Assembly (NCBI GenBank): GCA_030626645.1
Contig: DAOUTP010000023.1
Location: forward strand, 1-13,614
DNA: 13,614 bases
Source: Candidatus Cloacimonadota bacterium
GTDB taxonomy: Bacteria > Cloacimonadota > Cloacimonadia > Cloacimonadales > TCS61
Direction of reading: 5' to 3'
The translations under genes were made by a program, and so were the position numbers. Of the stretch, positions 5,902-12,852 are shown piece by piece. The notes under the pieces are model-generated. The model did not search any database and was not told the origin of the DNA. It worked only from the letters and a program-made list of their open reading frames with translations. The number at the start of each line of letters is the position of its first letter. Position 1 is the stretch's first letter.

Positions 5902-7572
5902 ATGTTATCCGATATTGAAATTGCACAAAGTGCGAAAATGAAAAAGATCACAGAAATAGCTGAATCTATTGGTCTTTCTGCTGAAGATATTGAATTGTAT
6001 GGAGATTACAAAGCCAAGATCAAATTTGAAGCTATTGAGAATCTCAAAGATCGATCTGATGGTCAATTGATATTGGTTTCTGCCATCACACCAACTCCGG
6101 CAGGTGAAGGGAAAACTACGGTTTCAATAGGTTTGGCTCAGGCAATGAATAAACTCGGAAAGAAAACCATTGCTGCAATTAGAGAGCCGTCTTTAGGTCC
6201 GATCTTTGGAATAAAAGGAGGTGCTGCAGGAGGTGGATATTCTCAGGTTCTTCCCATGGAAGAGATTAATCTGCACTTTACAGGAGATATGCATGCCGTA
6301 ACTTCTGCCAATAATAATCTTGCAGCTCTCATTGATAATTCAATATACAATGGAAATCCTTATCACATTAATCCCAGAACTGTAACCTGGAAGCGCGTGA
6401 TGGATGTGAATGACCGTTCTCTGCGAAACATAGTTATAGGGTTGGGTGGTAAAACACAAGGAGTTCCCCGCGAAGATGGTTTTGATATTACTCCGGCATC
6501 AGAGATAATGGCAATTCTTTGCCTTTCTAATGATCTGGAAGAACTGAAAACTAAGATCGGAAATATCATAGTTGCTCAAACTTACGATAACGAGCTGATA
6601 AAAGTGAAAGATATGAAGCTTGAGGGAGCAATTACTTCCTTACTCAAAGATGCTTTAAAACCGAATTTGGTACAAACAACTGAAAATACACCGGCATTTG
6701 TTCACGGAGGTCCTTTTGCTAATATTGCTCAAGGGACAAGTAGTATTATTGCAACAAAAGCAGCTTTGAAACTTGCCGATTATGTCGTTACCGAGGCTGG
6801 TTTTGGTTTTGATTTGGGAGCAGAGAAGTTCTTTGATATTGTATGCCCATATGGAAAATTTTGTACTTCTGCTGTTATCCTCGTTGCTACGGTTCGAGCA
6901 ATTAAACATCATGGAGGAGTAAAGATCAAGGATCTTTCAACACCAAATGTAGAAGCTGTAAAAAAGGGATTGGCAAATTTAGATAAGCATTTAGAAAATA
7001 TTAGGAAATTTGGAATGAAATCGGTGGTAGCCATCAATAAATTCTATACTGATACAGATGAAGAATTACAACTCGTTAGAGAATTCGCTAATAAAAATGG
7101 TTTCGATGCAACTATCGTTGATTACTGGGCAAAGGGTGGTGATGGTGGAATTGAACTTGCAGAAAAAGTTACTAATTTAATAGGAAACCATGTCTGTAAT
7201 CTCAACCAACTATACAGATGGGATTCTCCGGTAGAAGAAAAAATCCTTACAGTTGCCCGAGAAATATACGGAGCCGAAAAAATAGATTTTAGTACCGAGG
7301 CTAAAAGAGATCTAAGATTAATAAAAAAGAATGGATATAGTGATTTACCAATTTGTATTGCAAAAACTCAAAAATCTCTCTCTGATAACCCAAAACTTTT
7401 AGGTAAACCCAAAGATTTTCTTGTTACCGTTCGCAGAATATTGATTGCGTCAGGTGCAGGATTTCTAATTCCGATCACTGGTGATATTATGAGAATGCCG
7501 GGACTTCCCAAAACACCAGCGGCATTGCAAATAGATATTGATGAAAGTGGTAATATTAAAGGTTTATTTTAG
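5902..7572 (+). CDS. fhs: Formate-tetrahydrofolate ligase
   Basis: Role: a cytoplasmic enzyme joining formate and tetrahydrofolate with ATP to make 10-formyl-THF, the entry of formate into the methyl branch of one-carbon metabolism (Wood-Ljungdahl methyl branch, purine synthesis, or ATP formation in reverse). Seen: 556 residues, normal for the family. The N-terminus SDIEIAQ is typical. The ATP loop PTPAGEGKTT is at 64-73 and the EPSLGPIFGIKGGAAGGGY block at 95-113. The C-terminal DIMRMPGLPKTPAA is also characteristic. I chose ATG 5902 (GGGAG at 5891-5895) over an in-frame GTG at 5863, because the upstream 13 residues match nothing in the family and have no ribosome site. No other folate gene is nearby, so its setting among redox genes is unusual. 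No fhs-specific riboswitch was recognised. Confidence 0.97.
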   Translation: MLSDIEIAQSAKMKKITEIAESIGLSAEDIELYGDYKAKIKFEAIENLKDRSDGQLILVSAITPTPAGEGKTTVSIGLAQAMNKLGKKTIAAIREPSLGPIFGIKGGAAGGGYSQVLPMEEINLHFTGDMHAVTSANNNLAALIDNSIYNGNPYHINPRTVTWKRVMDVNDRSLRNIVIGLGGKTQGVPREDGFDITPASEIMAILCLSNDLEELKTKIGNIIVAQTYDNELIKVKDMKLEGAITSLLKDALKPNLVQTTENTPAFVHGGPFANIAQGTSSIIATKAALKLADYVVTEAGFGFDLGAEKFFDIVCPYGKFCTSAVILVATVRAIKHHGGVKIKDLSTPNVEAVKKGLANLDKHLENIRKFGMKSVVAINKFYTDTDEELQLVREFANKNGFDATIVDYWAKGGDGGIELAEKVTNLIGNHVCNLNQLYRWDSPVEEKILTVAREIYGAEKIDFSTEAKRDLRLIKKNGYSDLPICIAKTQKSLSDNPKLLGKPKDFLVTVRRILIASGAGFLIPITGDIMRMPGLPKTPAALQIDIDESGNIKGLF

Positions 7573-7591
7573 AAAATATAAATAACAGAAA

Positions 7592-7720
7592 ACCTTGAAA
7601 TCGCTTCTTTCAATACATCTCGCAATTAGCAATTTTAAGGTTGGGATTGAGTACAGGTAAATGAAAGAAACCTTAAAAGGATTAAACTGGAAGATCAATT
7701 GAAAGAAATCCTTTCAAGGT
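7592..7720 (+). promoter_or_regulatory. Structured 165-base intergenic leader before the diiron-nqr operon
   Basis: This is the longest gene-free stretch. It contains three nested inverted pairs: ACCTTGAAA (7592-7600) with TTTCAAGGT (7712-7720); TTTTAAGGTT (7633-7642) with AACCTTAAAA (7669-7678), 26 bases apart; and TTGAAAG (7699-7705) with CTTTCAA (7711-7717) around AAATC. The last pair shares its 3' arm with the first, so two folds compete just before the AAGGAGG ribosome site (7726-7732). No U-tract and no known riboswitch core were recognised. I saw no convincing -35/-10 pair. A regulated leader is inferred; chance pairing is possible. Confidence 0.35.
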
Positions 7721-7736
7721 AAAAAAAGGAGGATGG

Positions 7737-8219
7737 ATGAGTTTTTATGATAAAAATGACATTGTAGAAATGGCTGTGAGAATGGAACAGAACGGTTATG
7801 CATTCTATGATAAAGCTTTACAGAGATCAGATCTGTATAACGGGACAAGATCAATTTTAACAACATTGCGTGATGATGAGAGGGAGCATGAAAAGATTTT
7901 CCAGACACTCAGAAACAAAATTGATAATGTAGAGATTGAACAAAATTCCAGCTGGGAAGAAGCACAATTTTACATGGAATCATTAGTAGAAACTCACGTA
8001 TTCTATGATCCGGATAAGGCAATTCAACTTGCTGGAAAAGCTAAGGATACTATTGAGCTCCTGAGATATGCCATTCAATTTGAGAAAGATACTATCCTCT
8101 TCTTTTTCTCACTCTCAAAGTATGTGAAAGGTCAGAAAGCGGGAAAGACCGTGAATGCAATAATTAAAGAAGAAGAAAATCATATCAAAAAACTTCAGGT
8201 ACTAATTGGTTCATTATAA
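7737..8219 (+). CDS. Rubrerythrin-like diiron protein without rubredoxin domain (second copy), head of the nqr operon
   Basis: Seen: 160 residues, all-helical, ferritin-like. Probable iron ligands are E17 (RMEQNGYAFY), E48-x-x-H51 (DEREH), E116 (QFEKDT) and E146-x-x-H149 (EEENH). It has no rubredoxin domain or CxxC. The layout matches the 4349-4801 protein, but the sequences have diverged well beyond a recent duplication. The start ATG 7737 follows AAGGAGG (7726-7732) by four bases; an ATG at 7733 is in another frame and stops after five codons. It ends only five bases before nqrB, so the two are probably one transcript and perhaps translationally coupled. That places a diiron protein where nqrA usually lies. 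Likely soluble; peroxidase, oxygen-sensing or iron-handling roles are all open. Confidence 0.84.
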   Translation: MSFYDKNDIVEMAVRMEQNGYAFYDKALQRSDLYNGTRSILTTLRDDEREHEKIFQTLRNKIDNVEIEQNSSWEEAQFYMESLVETHVFYDPDKAIQLAGKAKDTIELLRYAIQFEKDTILFFFSLSKYVKGQKAGKTVNAIIKEEENHIKKLQVLIGSL

Positions 8220-8224
8220 AGATC

Positions 8225-9145
8225 ATGAATAAAATTATTTTAAAACAAAAGATGATGAATAAAGTGCTTTATGCGCTTGTCCCTATTCTGCTTTTTTCTA
8301 TTTTTCTTTTTGGCTGGCGAATTCTGGCTGTTGTACTGATCTCGAATATTTTTGCCTTTCTCACAGAATATATGTTTATCCGCAAAAAGAAATCCGGCAA
8401 AGTATCAATGGCAGTTTTTGTTACTGGTTCATTATTAGCTCTCACTCTTCCTCCTGCAATTCCCTTCTGGATGGCAGCAATTGGTTCGATAGTAGCAATT
8501 GGTTTTGGCAAAATGGTATTCGGCGGATTCGGTATGAATGTGTTCAATCCTGCCATTGTGGGAAGAACATTCATCTACATATCATTTCCCAATGCCATGA
8601 CTATGCAATGGCTGCAGCCGTTTACAAAGTTTCCAGCGGGATTTGCCGTTTGGCAAAATCCCAGCTTGATTACAACCGCTACACCAATGATCGAATTTAA
8701 TAATTCAGCAACCTTCACGAAATTACCACAATTGTTTTTGGGCACGATTTCCGGTAGTATGGGTGAGACATCGGCGATTCTTATCCTGCTGGCAGGAATT
8801 TATCTTATCTTAACAAAAACTACAAAATGGCAATCAATGCTTTCTCTATTGATTTCGTTTTCTCTTTTTACTATCATTTTTTATGGAAACAATCCGCTTC
8901 CATTTCTGCTGAGTGGTGGTCTGATGTTCGGAGCAATTTTCATGATCACAGATCCGGTTTCGATGCCCAAACAAAAAATTGCTATCTGGATCTATGGTTT
9001 ACTGGTGGGGTTTCTCACAGTATTTATTCGCAAATTCTCTCTATTCACAGAAGGTTTCATGTTTGCCCTGCTTTTAGGAAATATATTCATGCCCATCATA
9101 GAATTTGGTTTGAGCCAAATTAAGGTTAATAAAAATGGTAAGTAA
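8225..9145 (+). CDS. nqrB: Na+-translocating NADH:quinone reductase subunit B (NqrB; RnfD homologue)
   Basis: Role: the large membrane subunit of Na+-NQR, carrying covalent FMN and forming part of the ion path. Seen: 306 residues with about ten hydrophobic segments. FGKMVFGGFGMNVFNPA (94-110) and GGLMFGAIFMITDPVS (231-246) are core NqrB/RnfD blocks, and the C-terminal EGFMFALLLGNIF follows. The covalent FMN site is the Thr in the ITTATPM segment, probably T153. It is about 100 residues shorter than Vibrio NqrB (about 415), mainly because the N-terminal extension is missing. It is closer in length to RnfD, but its partners are Nqr-type. The ribosome site before ATG 8225 is weak, so coupling to the gene that ends five bases upstream is likely. 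It overlaps nqrC by 11 bases. Confidence 0.88.
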   Translation: MNKIILKQKMMNKVLYALVPILLFSIFLFGWRILAVVLISNIFAFLTEYMFIRKKKSGKVSMAVFVTGSLLALTLPPAIPFWMAAIGSIVAIGFGKMVFGGFGMNVFNPAIVGRTFIYISFPNAMTMQWLQPFTKFPAGFAVWQNPSLITTATPMIEFNNSATFTKLPQLFLGTISGSMGETSAILILLAGIYLILTKTTKWQSMLSLLISFSLFTIIFYGNNPLPFLLSGGLMFGAIFMITDPVSMPKQKIAIWIYGLLVGFLTVFIRKFSLFTEGFMFALLLGNIFMPIIEFGLSQIKVNKNGK

Positions 9146-9758
9146 GAAGAAACTGTTCAGGGAAACCAGAATATATCCGGTTATTTTCATGCTTATTATC
9201 ACTATTATTTTCATCGGAATATTAGCAACATTTTATCAATTATCTATAGATAAAGTAACGCTATACAATCAGACACAACTCAAGAGAATGGTTTTGCGTG
9301 TCTTTGAATTTCCAACAGAAAACATTGAAAATGATTTTACTAAATACATAACTATTCAGGAAATAGAAAGTCTTTTGTATTATGAAGCTAAGGTAGATTC
9401 CGTTTTGTTGGGTTTTTGTTTCCCCATTTCAGGTAGTGGTTTGTGGGGAACGATTCAGGCTTTGTTGTCGGTTACCCCTGATTTCGAAAAGATCATCAAT
9501 ATCGAAATTGTAAATCAAAATGAAACTCCCGGATTGGGTGGCAGGATCACAGAAAACTGGTTTAAAGATCAATTTAAAGGAAAAATTCTGATAGATAACA
9601 ATATTGTCAGGAGTTTTGTATTGATCCCGGAAAATGAAACAAGTGGAGATATTGAGATCAATCAGATTACCGGAGCAACTGCTTCCAGCAAAGCTGTGGT
9701 GGATATGATCTACAAAAATGTGAAAAAATATAGTCCGAAACTAAGAGCAGAGCTATGA
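9135..9758 (+). CDS. nqrC: Na+-NQR subunit C (NqrC; RnfG homologue)
   Basis: Role: a membrane-anchored subunit with a covalently bound FMN on the outer face, passing electrons within Na+-NQR. Seen: 207 residues, one N-terminal membrane segment (about 13-33), then an extracytoplasmic FMN-binding domain. GSGLWGTI (100-107) and NETPGLGGRI (129-138) are family blocks. The flavin acceptor is T182 in ITGATASS (178-185), corresponding to the SGATxT motif; the last position reads S, not T, but the linked Thr is retained. NqrC of Vibrio has about 257 residues, so this one is compact. It starts inside the end of nqrB and overlaps nqrD by four bases (ATGA). An ApbE-type flavin transferase is needed for maturation and is not in this window. 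Confidence 0.9.
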   Translation: MVSKKKLFRETRIYPVIFMLIITIIFIGILATFYQLSIDKVTLYNQTQLKRMVLRVFEFPTENIENDFTKYITIQEIESLLYYEAKVDSVLLGFCFPISGSGLWGTIQALLSVTPDFEKIINIEIVNQNETPGLGGRITENWFKDQFKGKILIDNNIVRSFVLIPENETSGDIEINQITGATASSKAVVDMIYKNVKKYSPKLRAEL

Positions 9759-10348
9759 AGAAAAAAGAAATATTTATAACCAGTGCCTTTACCCAGAATT
9801 CGGTTTGGAGACAGATTTTAGGTATCTGTTCCGCACTGGCTGTCACTAATCTTATGTTGAACAGTTTGGTGATGGGTTTAGGTGTGATCTTCACTTTGGC
9901 TTTGTCCAGCTTTACCATTTCTATAATCCGCGATCTTATTCCCAAACGTATTCGAATGATGGTTCAGACTCTGATCATAGCTTCTTATGTGATCATCGTT
10001 GACCTGTTCTTAAAAGCATATTATCCTGAGATCAGCAAATCTCTGGGACCGTATGTAGGTTTGATCATTACCAACTGTATTATTATGGGAAGGGCTGAAG
10101 CGTTTGCCGGTAAGAATGCTCCAATCGACTCCATGATTGATGGTATTGGAGCTGGAGTGGGCTACACGATAGTTCTTCTGATAATTGCTTTTGTGAGAGA
10201 ACTATTTGGATTTGGATCTGTATTTGGAATTCCACTTCTGGGTGATTGGTGGACAAAATGGTCAATTATGGTAATGGCTCCCAGTGCATTTTTCATGCTG
10301 GCAATTCTCATTTGGATCATAAACACACCTAAATTAAAAAGAGGATAG
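9755..10348 (+). CDS. nqrD: Na+-NQR subunit D (NqrD; RnfE homologue)
   Basis: Role: an integral membrane subunit that pairs with NqrE to hold an intramembrane [2Fe-2S] cluster and help gate Na+. Seen: 197 residues with six hydrophobic segments. The cluster cysteines are C25 (LGICSALAV) and C108 (LIITNCIIMGRAEAF). Other blocks are IDGIGAGVGY and VRELFGFG, and the late MAPSAFF is NqrD-like. By these blocks it is closer to NqrD than to RnfE. The ATG overlaps the nqrC stop as ATGA, so translation is coupled. nqrE begins three bases after its stop. Confidence 0.93.
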   Translation: MKKKEIFITSAFTQNSVWRQILGICSALAVTNLMLNSLVMGLGVIFTLALSSFTISIIRDLIPKRIRMMVQTLIIASYVIIVDLFLKAYYPEISKSLGPYVGLIITNCIIMGRAEAFAGKNAPIDSMIDGIGAGVGYTIVLLIIAFVRELFGFGSVFGIPLLGDWWTKWSIMVMAPSAFFMLAILIWIINTPKLKRG

Positions 10349-10351
10349 ATT

Positions 10352-10939
10352 ATGGAACTGAATGCATTTATTATTTTTATTGCTGCCATCTTTACCAGTA
10401 ATATCCTGCTCACGAACTTTTTGGGAATGTGCTCCTTCCTTTCTGTATCAAAAGAAGTAGAATCCTCTATCGGACTTGGCATGGCAGTTGTTTTCGTGAT
10501 GACAATAACTTCTGCGATCAATTATGTGGTTTATCATTACATTTTGGTTCCATTGGATATTATCTATCTTCAATATATTATTTTCATCATTGTAATCGCT
10601 GCTTTTGTTCAGCTTACTGAAATGGTGATGGAGCGTTTTTCTCCGATTCTATATTATTCATTAGGAATTTTCTTGCCGCTCATCACAGTGAATTGTGCCA
10701 TCCTGGGAGTGTCACTTTTCATGATCATCAGAAACTACAGTTTCATTCAATCGGTAGCTTATGGAGCTGGGAGCGGCTTGGGTTGGTTATTGGCAATTTT
10801 AGCTTTGGCAGGTATCAGGCAAAGGATCAAAGAAAAATATGTTCCAACAGGTTTGGTGGGAGCAGGTCTCAGTTTGATTATTACAGGTATTATGGCGTTA
10901 GCTTTTGTTGGTTTTTCCGGTATTGTGGTCATTCAGTAA
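10352..10939 (+). CDS. nqrE: Na+-NQR subunit E (NqrE; RnfA homologue)
   Basis: Role: the inverted-topology partner of NqrD in the membrane core of Na+-NQR. Seen: 195 residues with six hydrophobic segments. C27 in LGMCSFLSVSK and C115 in LITVNCAILG complete the four-Cys site for the intramembrane [2Fe-2S] cluster. YGAGSGLGWLLAI and the Ala/Gly-rich C-terminal GLVGAGLSLIITGIMALAF are typical NqrE blocks. Start ATG 10352 has AGAGGA (10340-10345), which overlaps the end of nqrD. nqrF follows after a short gap. Length is normal and no residue expected for function is missing. Confidence 0.93.
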   Translation: MELNAFIIFIAAIFTSNILLTNFLGMCSFLSVSKEVESSIGLGMAVVFVMTITSAINYVVYHYILVPLDIIYLQYIIFIIVIAAFVQLTEMVMERFSPILYYSLGIFLPLITVNCAILGVSLFMIIRNYSFIQSVAYGAGSGLGWLLAILALAGIRQRIKEKYVPTGLVGAGLSLIITGIMALAFVGFSGIVVIQ

Positions 10940-10951
10940 AAAAGGAATTTG

Positions 10952-12055
10952 ATGATAATTACAATATTAAATACAGTTTTGATTGTAGCTGGAATTTCCA
11001 GCTTTTTGGCATTACTACTTGTAATTGCTGATTTTTTCTTTGCTAACTACGGTGAATGCAAAATAAACATCAACAAGAAAAAAGAGATTGTTATCAAAGG
11101 TGGAGATTCATTGCTTTCTACTTTGAATGAACAGAAAATATTTCTACCTTCTGCTTGTGGTGGAAGAGGAAGCTGCGGTTTTTGTAAATGCAAAGTAGAG
11201 TCTGGTGGCGGTCCGCTTCTGCCTACCGAAAAACCATTCCTTTCTGCAGAAGAAATAAAGGATAACATGCGTCTTTCCTGCCAGGTGAAAGTGAAAGAAG
11301 ATATCGAGATTCGGATTCCTGAAGATATTTTCAATATTAAAAAATTCAGAGCAAAAGTGGTTGATATTAAAGATATGACTCACGATATAAAAGAGATAAC
11401 TTTTAAATTGATAGAACCAACAGAGATCGATTTCAAAGCAGGACAGTATGTGCAGCTTGTTTCACCGCGCTATGGCAAAGTACGACAATCAATTAGTCGG
11501 GCTTATTCCATTTCCTGCAGCCCAGATCAAATAGGTTCTATCGAACTCATAATCCGCAAAGTGCCGGAAGGTATTTGTACTACCTGGGTACACGAGTATC
11601 TGAAAATTGGAGATGAAGTGAATTTCACAGGACCATTTGGTGATTTCTTCATCCGTGATACAGAAACTGATATGTTGTTCGTAGCAGGCGGTAGTGGTAA
11701 AGCTCCAATAAAATCAATGTTAGAATATCTAGCAAAACGTAAAAGTAAAAGGCGTATGGGCTATTTTTTTGGAGCAAGACAGAGAAAGGAATTATATCAT
11801 ACTGAAATGTTTGAAAACCTGGAAAAAGAAATGTATGATTTCAAATATTATCCAATTCTTTCCCAGCCAACCGAAGCCTGTGAATGGGATGGTCGTTGTG
11901 GTTATGTGTTACCATTTTTTGATGAATTTATTAAATATCCAAACAATACGGAAGCCTATCTTTGCGGTAGCCCAGGTATGATCGCTGCGTGTGTTAAGGA
12001 TTTGATCAAACGAGGTATCCACGAAGAAAAGATCTATTATGATAGCTTTGCTTAG
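10952..12055 (+). CDS. nqrF: Na+-NQR subunit F (NqrF), NADH-oxidising subunit
   Basis: Role: the cytoplasmic entry subunit; it takes electrons from NADH on FAD and passes them through a [2Fe-2S] cluster to the membrane subunits. Seen: 367 residues. An N-terminal membrane segment (about 3-29) is followed by a plant-type ferredoxin domain with C69, C75, C78 and C110, then a ferredoxin-reductase module with the FAD motif RAYS (183-186), GPFG (227-230), the NADH motif GGSGKAP (246-252), CGSPG (338-342) and a C-terminal DSFA. It is about 40 residues shorter than Vibrio NqrF (407). An in-frame TTG at 10949 is only two bases from AAGGA (10942-10946); ATG 10952, five bases away, is preferred. The presence of NqrF, which Rnf lacks, makes this an Nqr-type complex. 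Confidence 0.95.
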   Translation: MIITILNTVLIVAGISSFLALLLVIADFFFANYGECKININKKKEIVIKGGDSLLSTLNEQKIFLPSACGGRGSCGFCKCKVESGGGPLLPTEKPFLSAEEIKDNMRLSCQVKVKEDIEIRIPEDIFNIKKFRAKVVDIKDMTHDIKEITFKLIEPTEIDFKAGQYVQLVSPRYGKVRQSISRAYSISCSPDQIGSIELIIRKVPEGICTTWVHEYLKIGDEVNFTGPFGDFFIRDTETDMLFVAGGSGKAPIKSMLEYLAKRKSKRRMGYFFGARQRKELYHTEMFENLEKEMYDFKYYPILSQPTEACEWDGRCGYVLPFFDEFIKYPNNTEAYLCGSPGMIAACVKDLIKRGIHEEKIYYDSFA

Positions 12056-12067
12056 AAGAGAGGTATG

Positions 12068-12520
12068 ATGAAAGAAACACCGAAAGAAAAAAAGATCCAT
12101 AAAAACCTATTACCCGGACAGATGAGTATTAAGGGATTTTTGGGTAAAGACAAACGTAATTACAGTGAGATTATATCCACGGATCGAGCAGAACTCGATA
12201 AACTTGATCTCACCACTAAAATGATCGCTGACAGTCTGCAATATTTCACAGATGCTGCTTTTGAAAGCTATGATGGTCCCATCATTATCGATGAAAAGTA
12301 TGAAGTTAATTACAAATCATTTCGCGGAAAATTAATCTGTCCTTTTGGGCATCCAGGAGTTTACCGAAAAGGTATAATCTCTTTGAAGAATCTGGAAAAT
12401 GGAGTCAAAATAAGTTGGACACCACTCAATATCCACATGATACTTGATCACTGCTTCTTTGAAGGGAAAGGTTCAATACATCGATTGGAGCCGATAACTC
12501 TGAAAGATGCAATTTTCTAA
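12068..12520 (+). CDS. Unrecognised 150-residue protein after nqrF
   Basis: I do not recognise this family. Seen: 150 residues, soluble, with no signal peptide or membrane segment. The N-terminus is Lys-rich. The second half has ICPFGHPGVYRKG (90-102) and HMILDHCFFEGKG (123-135), giving C91, H95, H123, H128 and C129 as possible metal ligands; that is suggestive only, because no known spacing fits. Two adjacent ATGs are available; the GAGAGG ribosome site (12057-12062) is too close to 12065, so 12068 is preferred. It starts 12 bases after nqrF and is followed 16 bases later by a thioredoxin-fold gene, so cotranscription with the Nqr operon is likely. A role in maturation or redox partnering of the complex is a guess. 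Confidence 0.75.
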   Translation: MKETPKEKKIHKNLLPGQMSIKGFLGKDKRNYSEIISTDRAELDKLDLTTKMIADSLQYFTDAAFESYDGPIIIDEKYEVNYKSFRGKLICPFGHPGVYRKGIISLKNLENGVKISWTPLNIHMILDHCFFEGKGSIHRLEPITLKDAIF

Positions 12521-12536
12521 AAAAATGTGAACGAAT

Positions 12537-12851
12537 ATGGATTTTAAAGCACTTATACAAGAAAAATTCGCTTTCATCTATATTACAACAAAAGATTGTA
12601 AAGTCTGTAAAGTTCTGCAACCCAAATTAAGGGAACTGGCAAAAAAATATCAAGGCTGCACTTTTCATCTTATCGAATTGGATGACTACAAAGATGCTGC
12701 CGGCTTCTTCATGGCTTTTTCCGTTCCTACATTTCTTGTATATTCGGAAGGCAGTGAACTTATTCGTACAGCACGGCATCTAAATATTGACGAAATTAAA
12801 ACAAAACTAAATAGATATCACCAGATGATATTTAATGAGGATGGGGAATAA
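12537..12851 (+). CDS. Thioredoxin-fold protein
   Basis: Role: probably a cytoplasmic thiol-disulfide oxidoreductase. Seen: 104 residues in the thioredoxin fold, with the active site C21-K-V-C24 (TKDCKVCK) and the cis-Pro P64 in FSVPTFLVYS. There is no signal peptide. The K-V between the active-site Cys is unlike the G-P of housekeeping TrxA, so a specialised partner is likely. An extra Cys is present at position 41. No Shine-Dalgarno motif is visible before ATG 12537; an ATG at 12525 runs straight into a stop. It ends one base before the ChaN-like gene. The substrate may be one of the Cys-bearing neighbours, but the sequence does not show that. Confidence 0.86.
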   Translation: MDFKALIQEKFAFIYITTKDCKVCKVLQPKLRELAKKYQGCTFHLIELDDYKDAAGFFMAFSVPTFLVYSEGSELIRTARHLNIDEIKTKLNRYHQMIFNEDGE

Positions 12852-12852
12852 T

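Noticed and set aside
7573..7736. THF, FMN or other known riboswitch before the diiron-nqr operon
   Set aside because: I could not match the conserved core of any of these; only inverted repeats are visible.
8225..10939. Annotation of the membrane genes as rnfD-rnfG-rnfE-rnfA
   Set aside because: The families are homologous, but the D and E subunits carry Nqr-type blocks and the operon ends with nqrF, which Rnf does not have; rnfB and rnfC are absent.
10693..11031. Plus-strand open frame overlapping nqrE and nqrF in another frame
   Set aside because: It has unlikely composition, no family match, and fully overlaps two well-supported genes.
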